Assembly (NCBI RefSeq): GCF_003024155.1
Contig: NZ_CP028136.1
Location: 868,001-932,000, forward strand
From: Christiangramia fulva
GTDB lineage: Bacteria > Bacteroidota > Bacteroidia > Flavobacteriales > Flavobacteriaceae
Length of the DNA: 64,000 bases
Direction of reading: 5' to 3'
Of this stretch, positions 17,678 to 26,313 are shown piece by piece (positions within the stretch are counted from its first letter, which is position 1; the number at the start of each line of letters is the position of its first letter). The notes beneath the pieces are model-generated. The model ran no database searches. It was not told the DNA's origin and saw nothing but the letters and a program-made list of their open reading frames with translations. Position numbers and translations under genes: made by a program.

Positions 17678-18546
17678 CAATCTATATCAGCATTTTTATC
17701 TGTACGTTCTTTCGCCCTTCTATTTTTATAATCAATCCACTTCTGTCCCTGAAGCTTTCTCATTAAGTTATCATAATTACGTACAAATAGCAAGTTGTTC
17801 AAAACCTCGGCTATTTTGCCCGGTGATCGGGGCAATGAACGCAGGGTAAGAGAAAGACTGGCCGTTTCGTATTTTATAAAATGCCACCATTTACTGGGAA
17901 TGAACAGGGCGTCCCCGTGTTCCAGAACAGCTTCATAACCTTTGGCTTTTGCCAGTGCCGGAAATGATTCAAGATCGGGATCATCCATATTTATAATTTC
18001 CATGCTCACAATGGAATATGGCACCTTATAGAGTAATCCGGTCTGGTCTGGAGGATATAAAATCAGGCGCTTTTTTCCCACAAAATTGAAATGAAAATTA
18101 TTCGCAAGGTCCATATCATAATGCATCACCACTTTCGAACCTTCGCCGCCGATGAACATCACAGGTAATTTTTTGAAAAATTTTACTCCCAGATCGGGAT
18201 ATTGAAAATCATTTAGCAGCTCCGGACAATTTTGCAGAAGATTAAAGAAGAACATACGCAAATCGGTAGGTCCCTTTTCAAGGATTTCTATATATTCCTT
18301 AAAAGGAATTTTCATTGCCGGGCCATGGGAATTCTGCCTTCCCTTTGCCGGTTCCCCATTATATAGTGGCACAATCACTTCGCCGGCTTTTTCCCTGAAG
18401 TAATTAAAATTCCATTTCTGCAGTGCCGGCCAATCCTTCGAAAGATCCTCGATAACTACCGGTTTTCCCGGTTTAAAATAGTCCTCCTGAAACTCTTCTT
18501 TGCTAAGGTTTCGCCTACGGGGAATATTTTGAAGATCGAGTTTCAA
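17677..18546 (-). CDS. Cupin-like (JmjC/FIH-type) oxygenase, copy 2
   Basis: This 289-residue paralogue of the downstream gene has matching HYD (H142, D144 in VVMHYDMDLAN) and distal His (H222 in IPSKWWHFI). There is no ATG near the N-terminus and the upstream frame closes at the bioB stop, so TTG at 18546 is the likely start; it aligns with the MKLQPIPR start of copy 1. It begins only 12 nt after bioB, so it should be on the biotin transcript. Fe(II)/2-oxoglutarate hydroxylase activity is inferred from the family. Confidence 0.86.
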   Translation of the reverse strand: MKLDLQNIPRRRNLSKEEFQEDYFKPGKPVVIEDLSKDWPALQKWNFNYFREKAGEVIVPLYNGEPAKGRQNSHGPAMKIPFKEYIEILEKGPTDLRMFFFNLLQNCPELLNDFQYPDLGVKFFKKLPVMFIGGEGSKVVMHYDMDLANNFHFNFVGKKRLILYPPDQTGLLYKVPYSIVSMEIINMDDPDLESFPALAKAKGYEAVLEHGDALFIPSKWWHFIKYETASLSLTLRSLPRSPGKIAEVLNNLLFVRNYDNLMRKLQGQKWIDYKNRRAKERTDKNADID

Positions 18547-18558
18547 GATTAAAATTTG

Positions 18559-19650
18559 TTATGCCTTCGGCCGGGCCTTCTCCTGGGCTTTGAGATTGCG
18601 CTCGATTTGGTGCCCGGGACGTGACCATTTGGGCTTTTCTCCCTTAGGTTGATATTTTGAATTTGCTGCTTCTATTGATTCGGGCTGAGCTTTCTTTTCA
18701 AAAGCCTTCTGAGGGTTTAATCCCAGCAACCTGAACATTTCCATATCTTCATTCACATCGGGGTTGGGAGTTGTAAGCAATTTATCACCGGCAAATATCG
18801 AATTAGCTCCTGCAAAGAAGCACATCGCCTGTCCTTCGCGGCTCATTTGCGTTCTTCCAGCCGAAAGTCTCACCTGGGTTTCCGGCATCACAATTCTTGT
18901 AGTTGCCACCATTCTTATCATATCCCAGATAGGTATAGGTTCCTGTTCTGCCATAGGCGTGCCTTCCACGGCAACTAAAGCATTGATTGGTACAGATTCT
19001 GGCTGCGGATTTAATGTGGCCAGAGCCACCAGCATACCAGCCCGATCTTCTTCGCTCTCCCCCATTCCTATAATTCCACCGCTGCAAACGGTAACATTGG
19101 TTTTTCTAACATTATCGATGGTTTTCAAACGATCTTCATAGCCACGAGTGGAAATTACCTCTTTGTAATATTCTTCTGAAGTATCAAGATTATGATTATA
19201 AGCATATAAACCTGCTTCTGCCAGACGCTGTGCCTGGTTCTCGGTGATCATCCCAAGAGTACAGCAAACTTCCATATCGAGTTTGTTGATAGTTCGAACC
19301 ATTTCCAGCACGTTGTCAAATTCCTCGCCGTCCTTCACATTTCTCCAGGCCGCACCCATGCACACACGGGAACTGCCCGCTTCCCTGGCACGCAGCGCCT
19401 GGGCCTTCACCTGGTTCACACTCATTAAATCATTCCCCTCGAGGTTGGTATGATAACGGGCTGCCTGCGGACAATAGCCGCAATCTTCAGGACAACCGCC
19501 TGTTTTAATGGAAAGTAATGTGGAAACCTGTACCGTATTCGGGTCGTGATGTTCCCGGTGAATGGTAGCCGCTTCATAAAGCAATTCCATCAAAGGTTTA
19601 TTGTATATCTCAAGGATTTCCTCTTTCGTCCAATCGTGTTTTAGTGCCAT
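18559..19650 (-). CDS. bioB: Biotin synthase
   Basis: BioB inserts sulfur into dethiobiotin, using a radical-SAM 4Fe-4S cluster (C53, C57, C60 in GGCPEDCGYC) and a sacrificial 2Fe-2S cluster. The 363-residue sequence continues with the family blocks ARYHTNLEGNDLM, CMGAAWRNVKDG and AGLYAYNHNLDTS. A C-terminal tail rich in Lys/Arg/Pro exceeds the E. coli length (346 aa). It lies 87 nt after the ketoacyl-synthase gene and 12 nt before the cupin pair. Confidence 0.98.
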   Translation of the reverse strand: MALKHDWTKEEILEIYNKPLMELLYEAATIHREHHDPNTVQVSTLLSIKTGGCPEDCGYCPQAARYHTNLEGNDLMSVNQVKAQALRAREAGSSRVCMGAAWRNVKDGEEFDNVLEMVRTINKLDMEVCCTLGMITENQAQRLAEAGLYAYNHNLDTSEEYYKEVISTRGYEDRLKTIDNVRKTNVTVCSGGIIGMGESEEDRAGMLVALATLNPQPESVPINALVAVEGTPMAEQEPIPIWDMIRMVATTRIVMPETQVRLSAGRTQMSREGQAMCFFAGANSIFAGDKLLTTPNPDVNEDMEMFRLLGLNPQKAFEKKAQPESIEAANSKYQPKGEKPKWSRPGHQIERNLKAQEKARPKA

Positions 19651-19737
19651 GAAATTTGATTTGTATTCAAAAATAAAGAAAACTGGGGTTTAATAAGAAT
19701 CGCCGGTCATAAGATTTATAAACGGAAAAACTAACAA

Positions 19738-20880
19738 TCAGATTTCCACAATAACGGAAACCGCATTCCCCCCGAAACCTACTGAATTTACCATGATATT
19801 CTCAAGTTTTTCGGGTTCGTGCTGAAATTCTGAAAAAGGAACGGTAATAAATTCCTGGTATTTCAGCATTAAAATTGCCATTTGCAGACTTAAAATTCCT
19901 GAGGTGGCAAAACTGTGGCCGGTTTTCCATTTATTGCTGGTGATCCCTGGAAGCTTTTTTCCAAAAACTGCCTTTACCGCATTCACCTCGGCATTATCTC
20001 CGCCAATAGTTCCAGGCGCATGCATCACCACCGCATCAACTTCGGATAAATCAGCATTTTTCAGGGCCATTTTAATGGACTTCTGAAGACAGTAACCCTC
20101 TCTTGAAAGCGATGCTCCATGAGTGAGATCCTCATTCGCGTAACCGAAGCCTTTGATCTTTGCGATTGCACTTTCCGAATTTAAAGAAAGCCCAGCCAAT
20201 CCCGCCGCTTCGCCCAGGATCATTGAATTGTTCTTTTTTTCCATATCCAGGGATCGACAGGGAAATTCACTATTTTCATCCCGCGCATAGATCTTCATCG
20301 CCTGCATTTGCGCAATGGTAAAACCGGTAAGCGGCGCCTCACTTCCCCCCGCAATAAAGGAATGGGCCATCCCGCTTTCCAGCCAGGCAATAGCGTTGAG
20401 AATAGCATGCATTCCTGTGGAACAGGTCACGCTGTGGGAAAAATTAGGACCCTCAAATTGCAGATCCTGGGCTACCCAGGAGGAAATATTCCCAAGAGTA
20501 GTGGAAGGCGAAGTATAGGTGGAAGCTTTCCCTGATTTTATATATTCAGAATGATATTTTTCGAAAAGGCCGGTGGCGCCACGACTGCTGCCAATATTTA
20601 TTCCTGAATTTTCCCGTGAGGGAGATTTAAGATTTCTGGCGGCGAGGATAGCATATAACACCGAATCATCGAGATACCGATACCTTGAAGTCTCCGACCT
20701 GAGATTTTCGACTTCCTTTTTTACATTTTCGGGAAGAAAAGCGGCCAGGGCCTTATTCTCATCAAAATCATAAAGCCGAAAAAAGGTCTTTTCATTTTTA
20801 TAGTTATTCCAGATCTCTTCTTCCGTACTGCCTAAAGGGGAAATACTACTAATGGAAGTAATGGAAACAGGATTTTTCAA
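19738..20880 (-). CDS. Beta-ketoacyl synthase embedded in the biotin genes
   Basis: This KAS I/II-type condensing enzyme has about 380 residues. The full catalytic set is visible when numbered from the TTG at 20880: Cys153 (HSVTCSTGMH), His287 (MHAPGTIGGD), Lys317 and His322 (NKWKTGHS). No ATG is available; TTG 20880 gives the family-like start M-KNPVSITSIS, and TTG 20898 is an alternative. It is shorter than FabF (about 410 aa). In this context a role in building the pimeloyl chain is a reasonable inference, not proven. SET gene upstream, bioB downstream. Confidence 0.88.
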   Translation of the reverse strand: MKNPVSITSISSISPLGSTEEEIWNNYKNEKTFFRLYDFDENKALAAFLPENVKKEVENLRSETSRYRYLDDSVLYAILAARNLKSPSRENSGINIGSSRGATGLFEKYHSEYIKSGKASTYTSPSTTLGNISSWVAQDLQFEGPNFSHSVTCSTGMHAILNAIAWLESGMAHSFIAGGSEAPLTGFTIAQMQAMKIYARDENSEFPCRSLDMEKKNNSMILGEAAGLAGLSLNSESAIAKIKGFGYANEDLTHGASLSREGYCLQKSIKMALKNADLSEVDAVVMHAPGTIGGDNAEVNAVKAVFGKKLPGITSNKWKTGHSFATSGILSLQMAILMLKYQEFITVPFSEFQHEPEKLENIMVNSVGFGGNAVSVIVEI

Positions 20881-20937
20881 AGCAAAAATTTTCCACAAAA
20901 ATAGAACCCACAGAGGGAACGGCTAAATTTTAGGCCT

Positions 20938-21537
20938 CTAAATTTGACTTGTTTCAGGTTTAAAGTAAAGGCTTCGGGTAGATTCCATTTTCTTCTTACC
21001 TTCAATTATTTCAGTGATCTCTGTTTTCAGGTCCTCATCAAGCAAGGAATAAAGAGGCTGGTTTCGTTTGCCTATAAGTGGAAAAACAGCATTTAAAATC
21101 CTGTCCCATTCCTGATAGCATTTCAAAATATCATTGGGATGTACCACTTTGCGGTCGGTGCCCTCGTCTTTGGGCACAAATGATTCCGAAAGATTCAGGT
21201 AACCGTAATCATCGGTCAGTTCTTCGCCAACTTCGATATCGCGAATGGCAATTTCAAAATTATAGGCTGTGGAAAGGCAATTTGATCGGAAACTATGGTT
21301 AACGAATTTCGCGATGTCCCAGCAAAGAATATGTTCTCCTTTATTATTTCGGAAACTGTATTTCTCCAGTAATTCCCGTGTAAGAGGTTTGATATTTTCA
21401 GCGAAATCGGGTGAAAAAACTCCGTCCAGTTCATCCTGTACCCAGGTAATTGTACCTTTGAGGATAGGTTTCGTCGCCACTACTCCAAACCCAATTTCTT
21501 CGCTTATCCATTTCAATTCTGTATGAGGATGCATCAT
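20938..21537 (-). CDS. SET-domain methyltransferase-like protein
   Basis: This 199-residue protein is a compact SET domain with the SAM-site motifs GFGVVATKPILKGT (N-terminal), FVNHSFRSNC (79-87, the NHS core) and GEELTDDYGYLN (104-115, the catalytic Tyr). There is no cysteine-rich pre- or post-SET. Residues after about 120 are an unassigned helical tail. SET enzymes methylate lysines in proteins, but the bacterial targets are mostly unknown. Two adjacent ATGs can serve as the start. It sits between bioA (76 nt upstream) and the ketoacyl synthase (57 nt to its TTG), on the same strand. Confidence 0.88.
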   Translation of the reverse strand: MMHPHTELKWISEEIGFGVVATKPILKGTITWVQDELDGVFSPDFAENIKPLTRELLEKYSFRNNKGEHILCWDIAKFVNHSFRSNCLSTAYNFEIAIRDIEVGEELTDDYGYLNLSESFVPKDEGTDRKVVHPNDILKCYQEWDRILNAVFPLIGKRNQPLYSLLDEDLKTEITEIIEGKKKMESTRSLYFKPETSQI

Positions 21538-21613
21538 AATTATGAGATTAAATATCCTAATTTAGATAAAAAATGAATCCGAAAATCTAAAATATTAATC
21601 CTATTGCTAAATT

Positions 21614-22900
21614 TTAAAATTCTGATAAACAGCCTTCTATTACCGAATACATCTTCTGAAGCTGCTCTTCCGAAATTATATAAGGAGGAACGATATAAAT
21701 GGTATTTCCCAGCGGGCGCAGATAAACTCCCCGCTCCATAAAAAACCCGTAAAGCCGGTCGCGGAGTCCGCCATATCTGTCGGTTTTTACATCTATTTCA
21801 AAAGCAAGGATGACGCCCAGGGTACGTATATTTTTCACTTTGGAATGCTGAAGCAGCTTCGCGGCAAATTCCTTATTGAAAATGGTGATCTGGTTGATAT
21901 TCTGTTGGATTTCATCAGATTGTAATAGTTCCAGAGCCGCCAGAGCAGCGGTACAGGCCAGTGGATTCGCGGTATAGGTATGGCCATGGAAAAGTCCTTT
22001 TGAGATATCTTCAGAATAAAAAGCATCGTAGATTTTTTTACTGCAGGAAGTAAGGCCCATTGGCAATAATCCCGCGGTCAGGGCTTTCGACATACAAACG
22101 ATATCGGGTTTTTCCGAAAGATAATCGGAAGCAAAATATTTTCCGGTTTTGCCGAAACCGGTCATCACTTCATCGGCAACCAGGATGATCTCATTTTCAC
22201 GGCAGATCTTCAAGATCTCATTTAGTCCATCGGCATCGTGAAATTTCATGGCCGCCGCACCCTGGATCAAAGGTTCGTAAATAAAGCCGGCGATTTTATG
22301 ATTTTTGATATGCTCTTTCAGGATCGAAATCACCTCCTTGTTATTGTCGCCTTTAGGCACGGGAATTCGCTCCACTCTAATAAAATGATCTTTAAAAGCA
22401 CCATTATATACCGACAGCCCGGAAACCGACATCGCACCAAAAGTATCGCCATGGAAGCCTTCTTCAAAAGCCAGCATCACATTGCGGTCGTTACCCAGGT
22501 TATGGTGATATTGCAACGCCATTTTAATCCCGATCTCGGTAGCCGTGGAACCATTATCATTAAAGAACATTTTTTCCTGTCCTTCAGGTAAAATTTTCAC
22601 CAGGGCTTCAGAAAGTTTTACTGCCGGTTCATGCGTGAAACCGCTAAAAACCACCTGATCCAGTTGTTGCATCTGCTCGGCAACGCGGGAAGTGATTTTT
22701 TGGTTACAATGCCCATAAACTGCCGTGTACCAGGAAGAGATGCCGTCTATATATTCTTTCCCGTTATCGTCTATGAGAAGGGCGCCTTCGGCTTTGGCTA
22801 TGGGAAGCATCTCCGGTGAAACCTTGTGTTGTGTGAGCGGATGCCACAAATGTTTTTTATCCCTTTCCCTGAGTTTATCTGAAACTTTTATAAATCGCAT
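21614..22900 (-). CDS. bioA: Adenosylmethionine-8-amino-7-oxononanoate aminotransferase
   Basis: BioA is a class-III PLP aminotransferase making 7,8-diaminopelargonate with SAM as amino donor. The 428-residue sequence shows WHPLTQH and the ISSWYTAVYGH substrate region, VADEVMTGFGKTGKY and the PLP lysine in MSKALTAGLLPMG, and the typical C-terminus RPLGNTIYIVPPY. It overlaps bioD by 13 nt at its 5' end, indicating co-transcription. Confidence 0.97.
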   Translation of the reverse strand: MRFIKVSDKLRERDKKHLWHPLTQHKVSPEMLPIAKAEGALLIDDNGKEYIDGISSWYTAVYGHCNQKITSRVAEQMQQLDQVVFSGFTHEPAVKLSEALVKILPEGQEKMFFNDNGSTATEIGIKMALQYHHNLGNDRNVMLAFEEGFHGDTFGAMSVSGLSVYNGAFKDHFIRVERIPVPKGDNNKEVISILKEHIKNHKIAGFIYEPLIQGAAAMKFHDADGLNEILKICRENEIILVADEVMTGFGKTGKYFASDYLSEKPDIVCMSKALTAGLLPMGLTSCSKKIYDAFYSEDISKGLFHGHTYTANPLACTAALAALELLQSDEIQQNINQITIFNKEFAAKLLQHSKVKNIRTLGVILAFEIDVKTDRYGGLRDRLYGFFMERGVYLRPLGNTIYIVPPYIISEEQLQKMYSVIEGCLSEF

Positions 22901-23511
22901 AGTTTTTTTCTGAATTTATCGGCGTATTCTTTAACTACCATTTCATCGAAATAGGGTTCCTCATCGAGCCTTCCCAGAATTTCAACTTTCGCCATCTTTT
23001 TGATGATGCCTTCGGTGGTTTTGTGCTCATTGCCGCTGAAGATAATACCGATATTTTTAATGCCGCGGTTCTTAAGCGCTTCCACGCTCAGCAGCGTGTG
23101 ATTAATGCTTCCCAGGTAATGCCTCGAAACCAGAATCACAGAATATTCTGGTTTTATTAAATCGATAATTGTGTCTTTGTCATTCAAAGGAACCAAAAGT
23201 CCGCCGGCACCTTCGATCACCAGATCCTTATCTGTTTCTGGCGGATTGATCTTTTCAAGGTCGATTGTTATTCCGTCTATTTCGGCCGCCCCATGCGGAC
23301 TCATGGGTGTCTTGAGTTTATAGGCATTTTCATGAAAAACGGTTTCAGCATTTGAAATTAGCCGTTTGAGCCTATGGGTATCAGAATTATCAAGATCTCC
23401 AGCCTGTACCGGTTTCCAGTAATCGGCATGAAGCGCTTCGGTAATTATGGCGGCAACCACCGTTTTTCCCACTTCGGTACTGATGCCGGTAACAAAAATT
23501 TTCTTTCCCAT
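22888..23511 (-). CDS. bioD: ATP-dependent dethiobiotin synthetase
   Basis: BioD closes the ureido ring from diaminopelargonate, CO2 and ATP. The 207-residue sequence has the P-loop GISTEVGKTVVA at the N-terminus, KPVQAGD, SPHGAAEIDG and the EGAGGLLVPL block. It starts 3 nt after bioF ends and overlaps bioA. Confidence 0.96.
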   Translation of the reverse strand: MGKKIFVTGISTEVGKTVVAAIITEALHADYWKPVQAGDLDNSDTHRLKRLISNAETVFHENAYKLKTPMSPHGAAEIDGITIDLEKINPPETDKDLVIEGAGGLLVPLNDKDTIIDLIKPEYSVILVSRHYLGSINHTLLSVEALKNRGIKNIGIIFSGNEHKTTEGIIKKMAKVEILGRLDEEPYFDEMVVKEYADKFRKKLCDL

Positions 23512-23514
23512 CTT

Positions 23515-24663
23515 TCAATTTTTAACAACAAAATTAGCCAACAGAGACAAGACCTCCGAAATTTCCTGGTGTGAATTATAGGAATGCAGGCAAAACCGCA
23601 GCCGTTCCTTTCCTTTTGGAACCGTAGGCGAAAGAATGGGCTTGACCAGAAAGCCATTTTTGGCAATTTCAGAAGCTACTGATTTTACTTCGTCATTTCC
23701 GGAAAGGATACAACTTTGAATGGCAGAATTTGCGGAAATAAAAAAGCTGTCAAGCTGAAATTCTTTCAATTTTTGAGTAAAAAAGCTGATATTTTCCCGA
23801 AGTTTTTGAATTTCTGAAAGACCTTGAGGTGAATCCAAAAATCTATAGGCTGAAATAACGGTGGCGACAGCATGTGGAGAAAGCGCGGTGGTATAGATAA
23901 GGCTACGGCTGAAATTCACAAGATATTCCTTCAGTTCCCGGCTTCCCAGAATTGCCGCGCCATGGCAGCCAATTGCCTTTCCAAAAGTATAGATCCGCGC
24001 AAAGCAGTTTTTGATCATTCCCTGAGACAATCCCTCTCCTTTTTTACCAAAAACACCGGTGGCATGAGCTTCATCGAGCACCAGTCGCGCGTTAAATCTT
24101 TCAGCCAGTTTTCCTAATTTTAAGAGATCGGGTGAATCGCCATCCATTGAAAAAACCGACTCTGTAACTATATAAATTTCTGAATTCTGTTTTGAAAATT
24201 TCTTCAGCAATTCCTCGAGATGCTGCATATCATTATGCCTGAATTTGTAATTTCTGGCAAGGCTCAACTGTAATCCATCACGAATGGAGGCATGTGAAAG
24301 TTCATCAAAAAGAATAATATCAGATTTTTGGGGAACCGCGGAAAAAAAACCAATATTGGCATCATAGCCCGAATTAAAGACCAGGGCAGCTTCGGCTTCG
24401 TGGAAATCAGCTAAAAGATCTTCAAGTTCTTTATAAAAAATATGATTCCCAGAAAGAAGGCGCGAACCTGTGGCCCCATTTTTCAATTCAGAAGAAGCTA
24501 TCAAGGTATTCGCCGAATCATAAATTTTTTCAGATTTTGAAAGTCCGAGGTAGTCGTTTGAGAAAAAATCTACTCCTTCTGAAAAAAAATCCAGCCGGCG
24601 TAAAGAATTTTCTTCTTTCCTTTTCTGAAGTCTTTTATCTAACTTTATGGGAAACTTGCTCAT
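23515..24663 (-). CDS. bioF: 8-amino-7-oxononanoate synthase
   Basis: BioF condenses a pimeloyl thioester with alanine using PLP. The ATG at 24663 (MSKFPIKLDKRL) gives 382 residues, the usual length; an upstream in-frame ATG at 24702 would run into the divergent mgtC start. Motifs are DYLGLS, GSRLLSGNH, DEAHATGVFG and the PLP lysine in YTFGKAIGCHG. It is the first gene of the run bioF-bioD-bioA-SET-KAS-bioB-cupins. Confidence 0.96.
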   Translation of the reverse strand: MSKFPIKLDKRLQKRKEENSLRRLDFFSEGVDFFSNDYLGLSKSEKIYDSANTLIASSELKNGATGSRLLSGNHIFYKELEDLLADFHEAEAALVFNSGYDANIGFFSAVPQKSDIILFDELSHASIRDGLQLSLARNYKFRHNDMQHLEELLKKFSKQNSEIYIVTESVFSMDGDSPDLLKLGKLAERFNARLVLDEAHATGVFGKKGEGLSQGMIKNCFARIYTFGKAIGCHGAAILGSRELKEYLVNFSRSLIYTTALSPHAVATVISAYRFLDSPQGLSEIQKLRENISFFTQKLKEFQLDSFFISANSAIQSCILSGNDEVKSVASEIAKNGFLVKPILSPTVPKGKERLRFCLHSYNSHQEISEVLSLLANFVVKN

Positions 24664-24667
24664 AAAG

Positions 24668-24675
24668 CAAAAGTA
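24668..24675 (-). promoter_or_regulatory. Possible -7 box at bioF, implying a leaderless start
   Basis: TACTTTTG fits TAnnTTTG, ending 4 nt before the bioF ATG. If real, the biotin transcript would be leaderless. The -33 element is poor and the space to the divergent mgtC ATG is only 26 nt. Confidence 0.3.
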
Positions 24676-24689
24676 TAAACCAAAACTGA

Positions 24690-25151
24690 ATGGAGTTACC
24701 ACATTTTATATTAAAAACCTCTTTAGCCATAGTTGCGGGATTACTAATTGGTCTGGAAAGGGAATTAAGAGGCAAACATGCCGGATTGAAAACTCACGCG
24801 CTCGTGGCTTTGGGAGCAAGTATATTTATTATTCTCTCCCTTCAATTTCAGGATGAAAAATATACCGATATTACCCGGGTTCTGGGGCAGGTGATCATCG
24901 GGATTGGTTTTATTGGTGCCGGAACGATCATGAAAAAAGGTAAAGATGTAGAAGGCCTTACCACCGCCGCCACCATCTGGTGCAGTGCAGGGGTAGGATG
25001 TCTCTCAGGTTTTGGTTATTATAAGGAAATGGCTTTTATAACCGGAGTCATAATCATTCTAAACTTCACTTTCAGCCTTATTGAAAAGAGAATCATAGAC
25101 GACCGGAATAAAAAGCACAAAAAGAAACAGAAATATTACGAAGAAGATTAA
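24690..25151 (+). CDS. MgtC/SapB family membrane protein
   Basis: This 153-residue protein has three to four membrane helices in the N-terminal two thirds. The sequence GLLIGLERELRGKHAGLKTH followed by GFIGAGTIMKKG and TTAATIWCSAGVG is the hallmark of MgtC/SapB. The large C-terminal ACT-like domain of Salmonella MgtC is absent; a basic tail (KKHKKKQK) ends the protein. The family is linked to Mg2+ stress and ATP-synthase control in pathogens, and the role in environmental bacteria is open. It is divergent from bioF and its stop overlaps mrpG by 4 nt. Confidence 0.9.
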   Translation: MELPHFILKTSLAIVAGLLIGLERELRGKHAGLKTHALVALGASIFIILSLQFQDEKYTDITRVLGQVIIGIGFIGAGTIMKKGKDVEGLTTAATIWCSAGVGCLSGFGYYKEMAFITGVIIILNFTFSLIEKRIIDDRNKKHKKKQKYYEED

Positions 25152-25564
25152 TCCCTTTTCTCCCGGTTTTTGATTTTGGTATGATCAATATTATCTTCAG
25201 GAGTATCGTCTACTTCACTTTTAAGAATGTGACTGTTTTTTTGATATTTTCCTCGTAGGTCATCCATCACTGATTTATCCCACATTTTTATTCCGATAAA
25301 ATAAGAAGCTCTTCCAATAAGATGGGCACTTACCGGCGCGGTAAGGAAAATAAATAGAATGATCACAAAAGATTGCGAGGTAACATCAGAATCCTGAAAA
25401 AAAACAGCGGCCGACATAAGCACGAGTCCAACTCCCAGGGTAGCTGCCTTCGTGGTAACCGAAATACGAAGGTAAGTATCGGGCATTCTTACCAGACCGA
25501 TGGCGGCAAAGAGCACGAAAAGAGCTCCGAAAGTTACCAGAATTGCTACTATTACTGAGATCAT
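25148..25564 (-). CDS. mrpG: Na+/H+ antiporter subunit G
   Basis: This is a small membrane subunit of the Mrp complex, 138 residues with three helices; RMPDTYLRI and TKAATLGVGL are typical PhaG/MnhG/YufB blocks. A charged tail of about 40 residues follows the helices. It is the last gene of the Mrp operon, overlapping mrpF by 4 nt. Confidence 0.93.
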   Translation of the reverse strand: MISVIVAILVTFGALFVLFAAIGLVRMPDTYLRISVTTKAATLGVGLVLMSAAVFFQDSDVTSQSFVIILFIFLTAPVSAHLIGRASYFIGIKMWDKSVMDDLRGKYQKNSHILKSEVDDTPEDNIDHTKIKNREKRD

Positions 25565-25833
25565 TTTCTTTTTCTTTTTTCGAGGTAATATGATAGTGCG
25601 ACGGTACTCAAAAATGCAATAAGGGCAAGTATGAGCGCCGTATCAAGCAAAGTAGAGTGTCTATAAATCATACTGTAAACACCAATGGTTCCAATTCCGG
25701 TGGTAATTAAAAGATCCAGTGCGATCACTTTATCAGCGATACTGGGTCCCTTAAGCACTCTCCAGAAAATCAGGATAGCCGATATTACCAGAATAGGCAT
25801 TATAACATAATATAAATAATCTACCAGTGTCAT
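25561..25833 (-). CDS. mrpF: Na+/H+ antiporter subunit F
   Basis: This 90-residue, three-helix protein has the MrpF core RVLKGPSIADKVIALDLL and the following GTIGVYSM stretch. It overlaps mrpE and mrpG by 4 nt each, giving tight translational coupling. Confidence 0.93.
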   Translation of the reverse strand: MTLVDYLYYVIMPILVISAILIFWRVLKGPSIADKVIALDLLITTGIGTIGVYSMIYRHSTLLDTALILALIAFLSTVALSYYLEKRKRK

Positions 25834-26306
25834 TTTGTAATTTCTAGTATTCTGCGTTCGAACCCGTTTTTTATACTGTATATAAACTGATCTCTGTCTT
25901 TGATATACATCGCGTGCACGAAAAGTACCTTCCGGTCATTAGAAACATCTATACTCAGAGTTCCCGGTGTAAGGGAGATCATATTCGCAAGCAGGGTTAT
26001 TCCCATATTTGACTGCACATCAAGAGGAACCATAATGATCCCGGGCGTCATATTAAGTTTTGGGGTGATCACCTCATAAGCAACCTCAAGGTTTGCCTTC
26101 ACCAGTTCATACAGGAAAAAAACAAGTAAAAGAATGAGTTTTGGAACAATTATAAAATATTTTGACCTGTTCCTTCCCATGGTGATAAGCCATAGAATAT
26201 GGAAACTCAGAAAGAAACCGAACACATAATTTTCGAATGAAAAATCCCCCGTCAGGGCAACCCAAACAAATGTGAGAAATATATTAGAAAGGAATTTATT
26301 TTTCAT
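25830..26306 (-). CDS. mrpE: Na+/H+ antiporter subunit E
   Basis: This 158-residue subunit has an N-terminal hydrophobic pair and the family block TLLANMISLTPGTLSIDVSNDRK with VHAMYIKD after it. In the Mrp complex MrpE helps assembly. It lies 7 nt after mrpD. Confidence 0.93.
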   Translation of the reverse strand: MKNKFLSNIFLTFVWVALTGDFSFENYVFGFFLSFHILWLITMGRNRSKYFIIVPKLILLLVFFLYELVKANLEVAYEVITPKLNMTPGIIMVPLDVQSNMGITLLANMISLTPGTLSIDVSNDRKVLFVHAMYIKDRDQFIYSIKNGFERRILEITK

Positions 26307-26313
26307 TCTTCAT

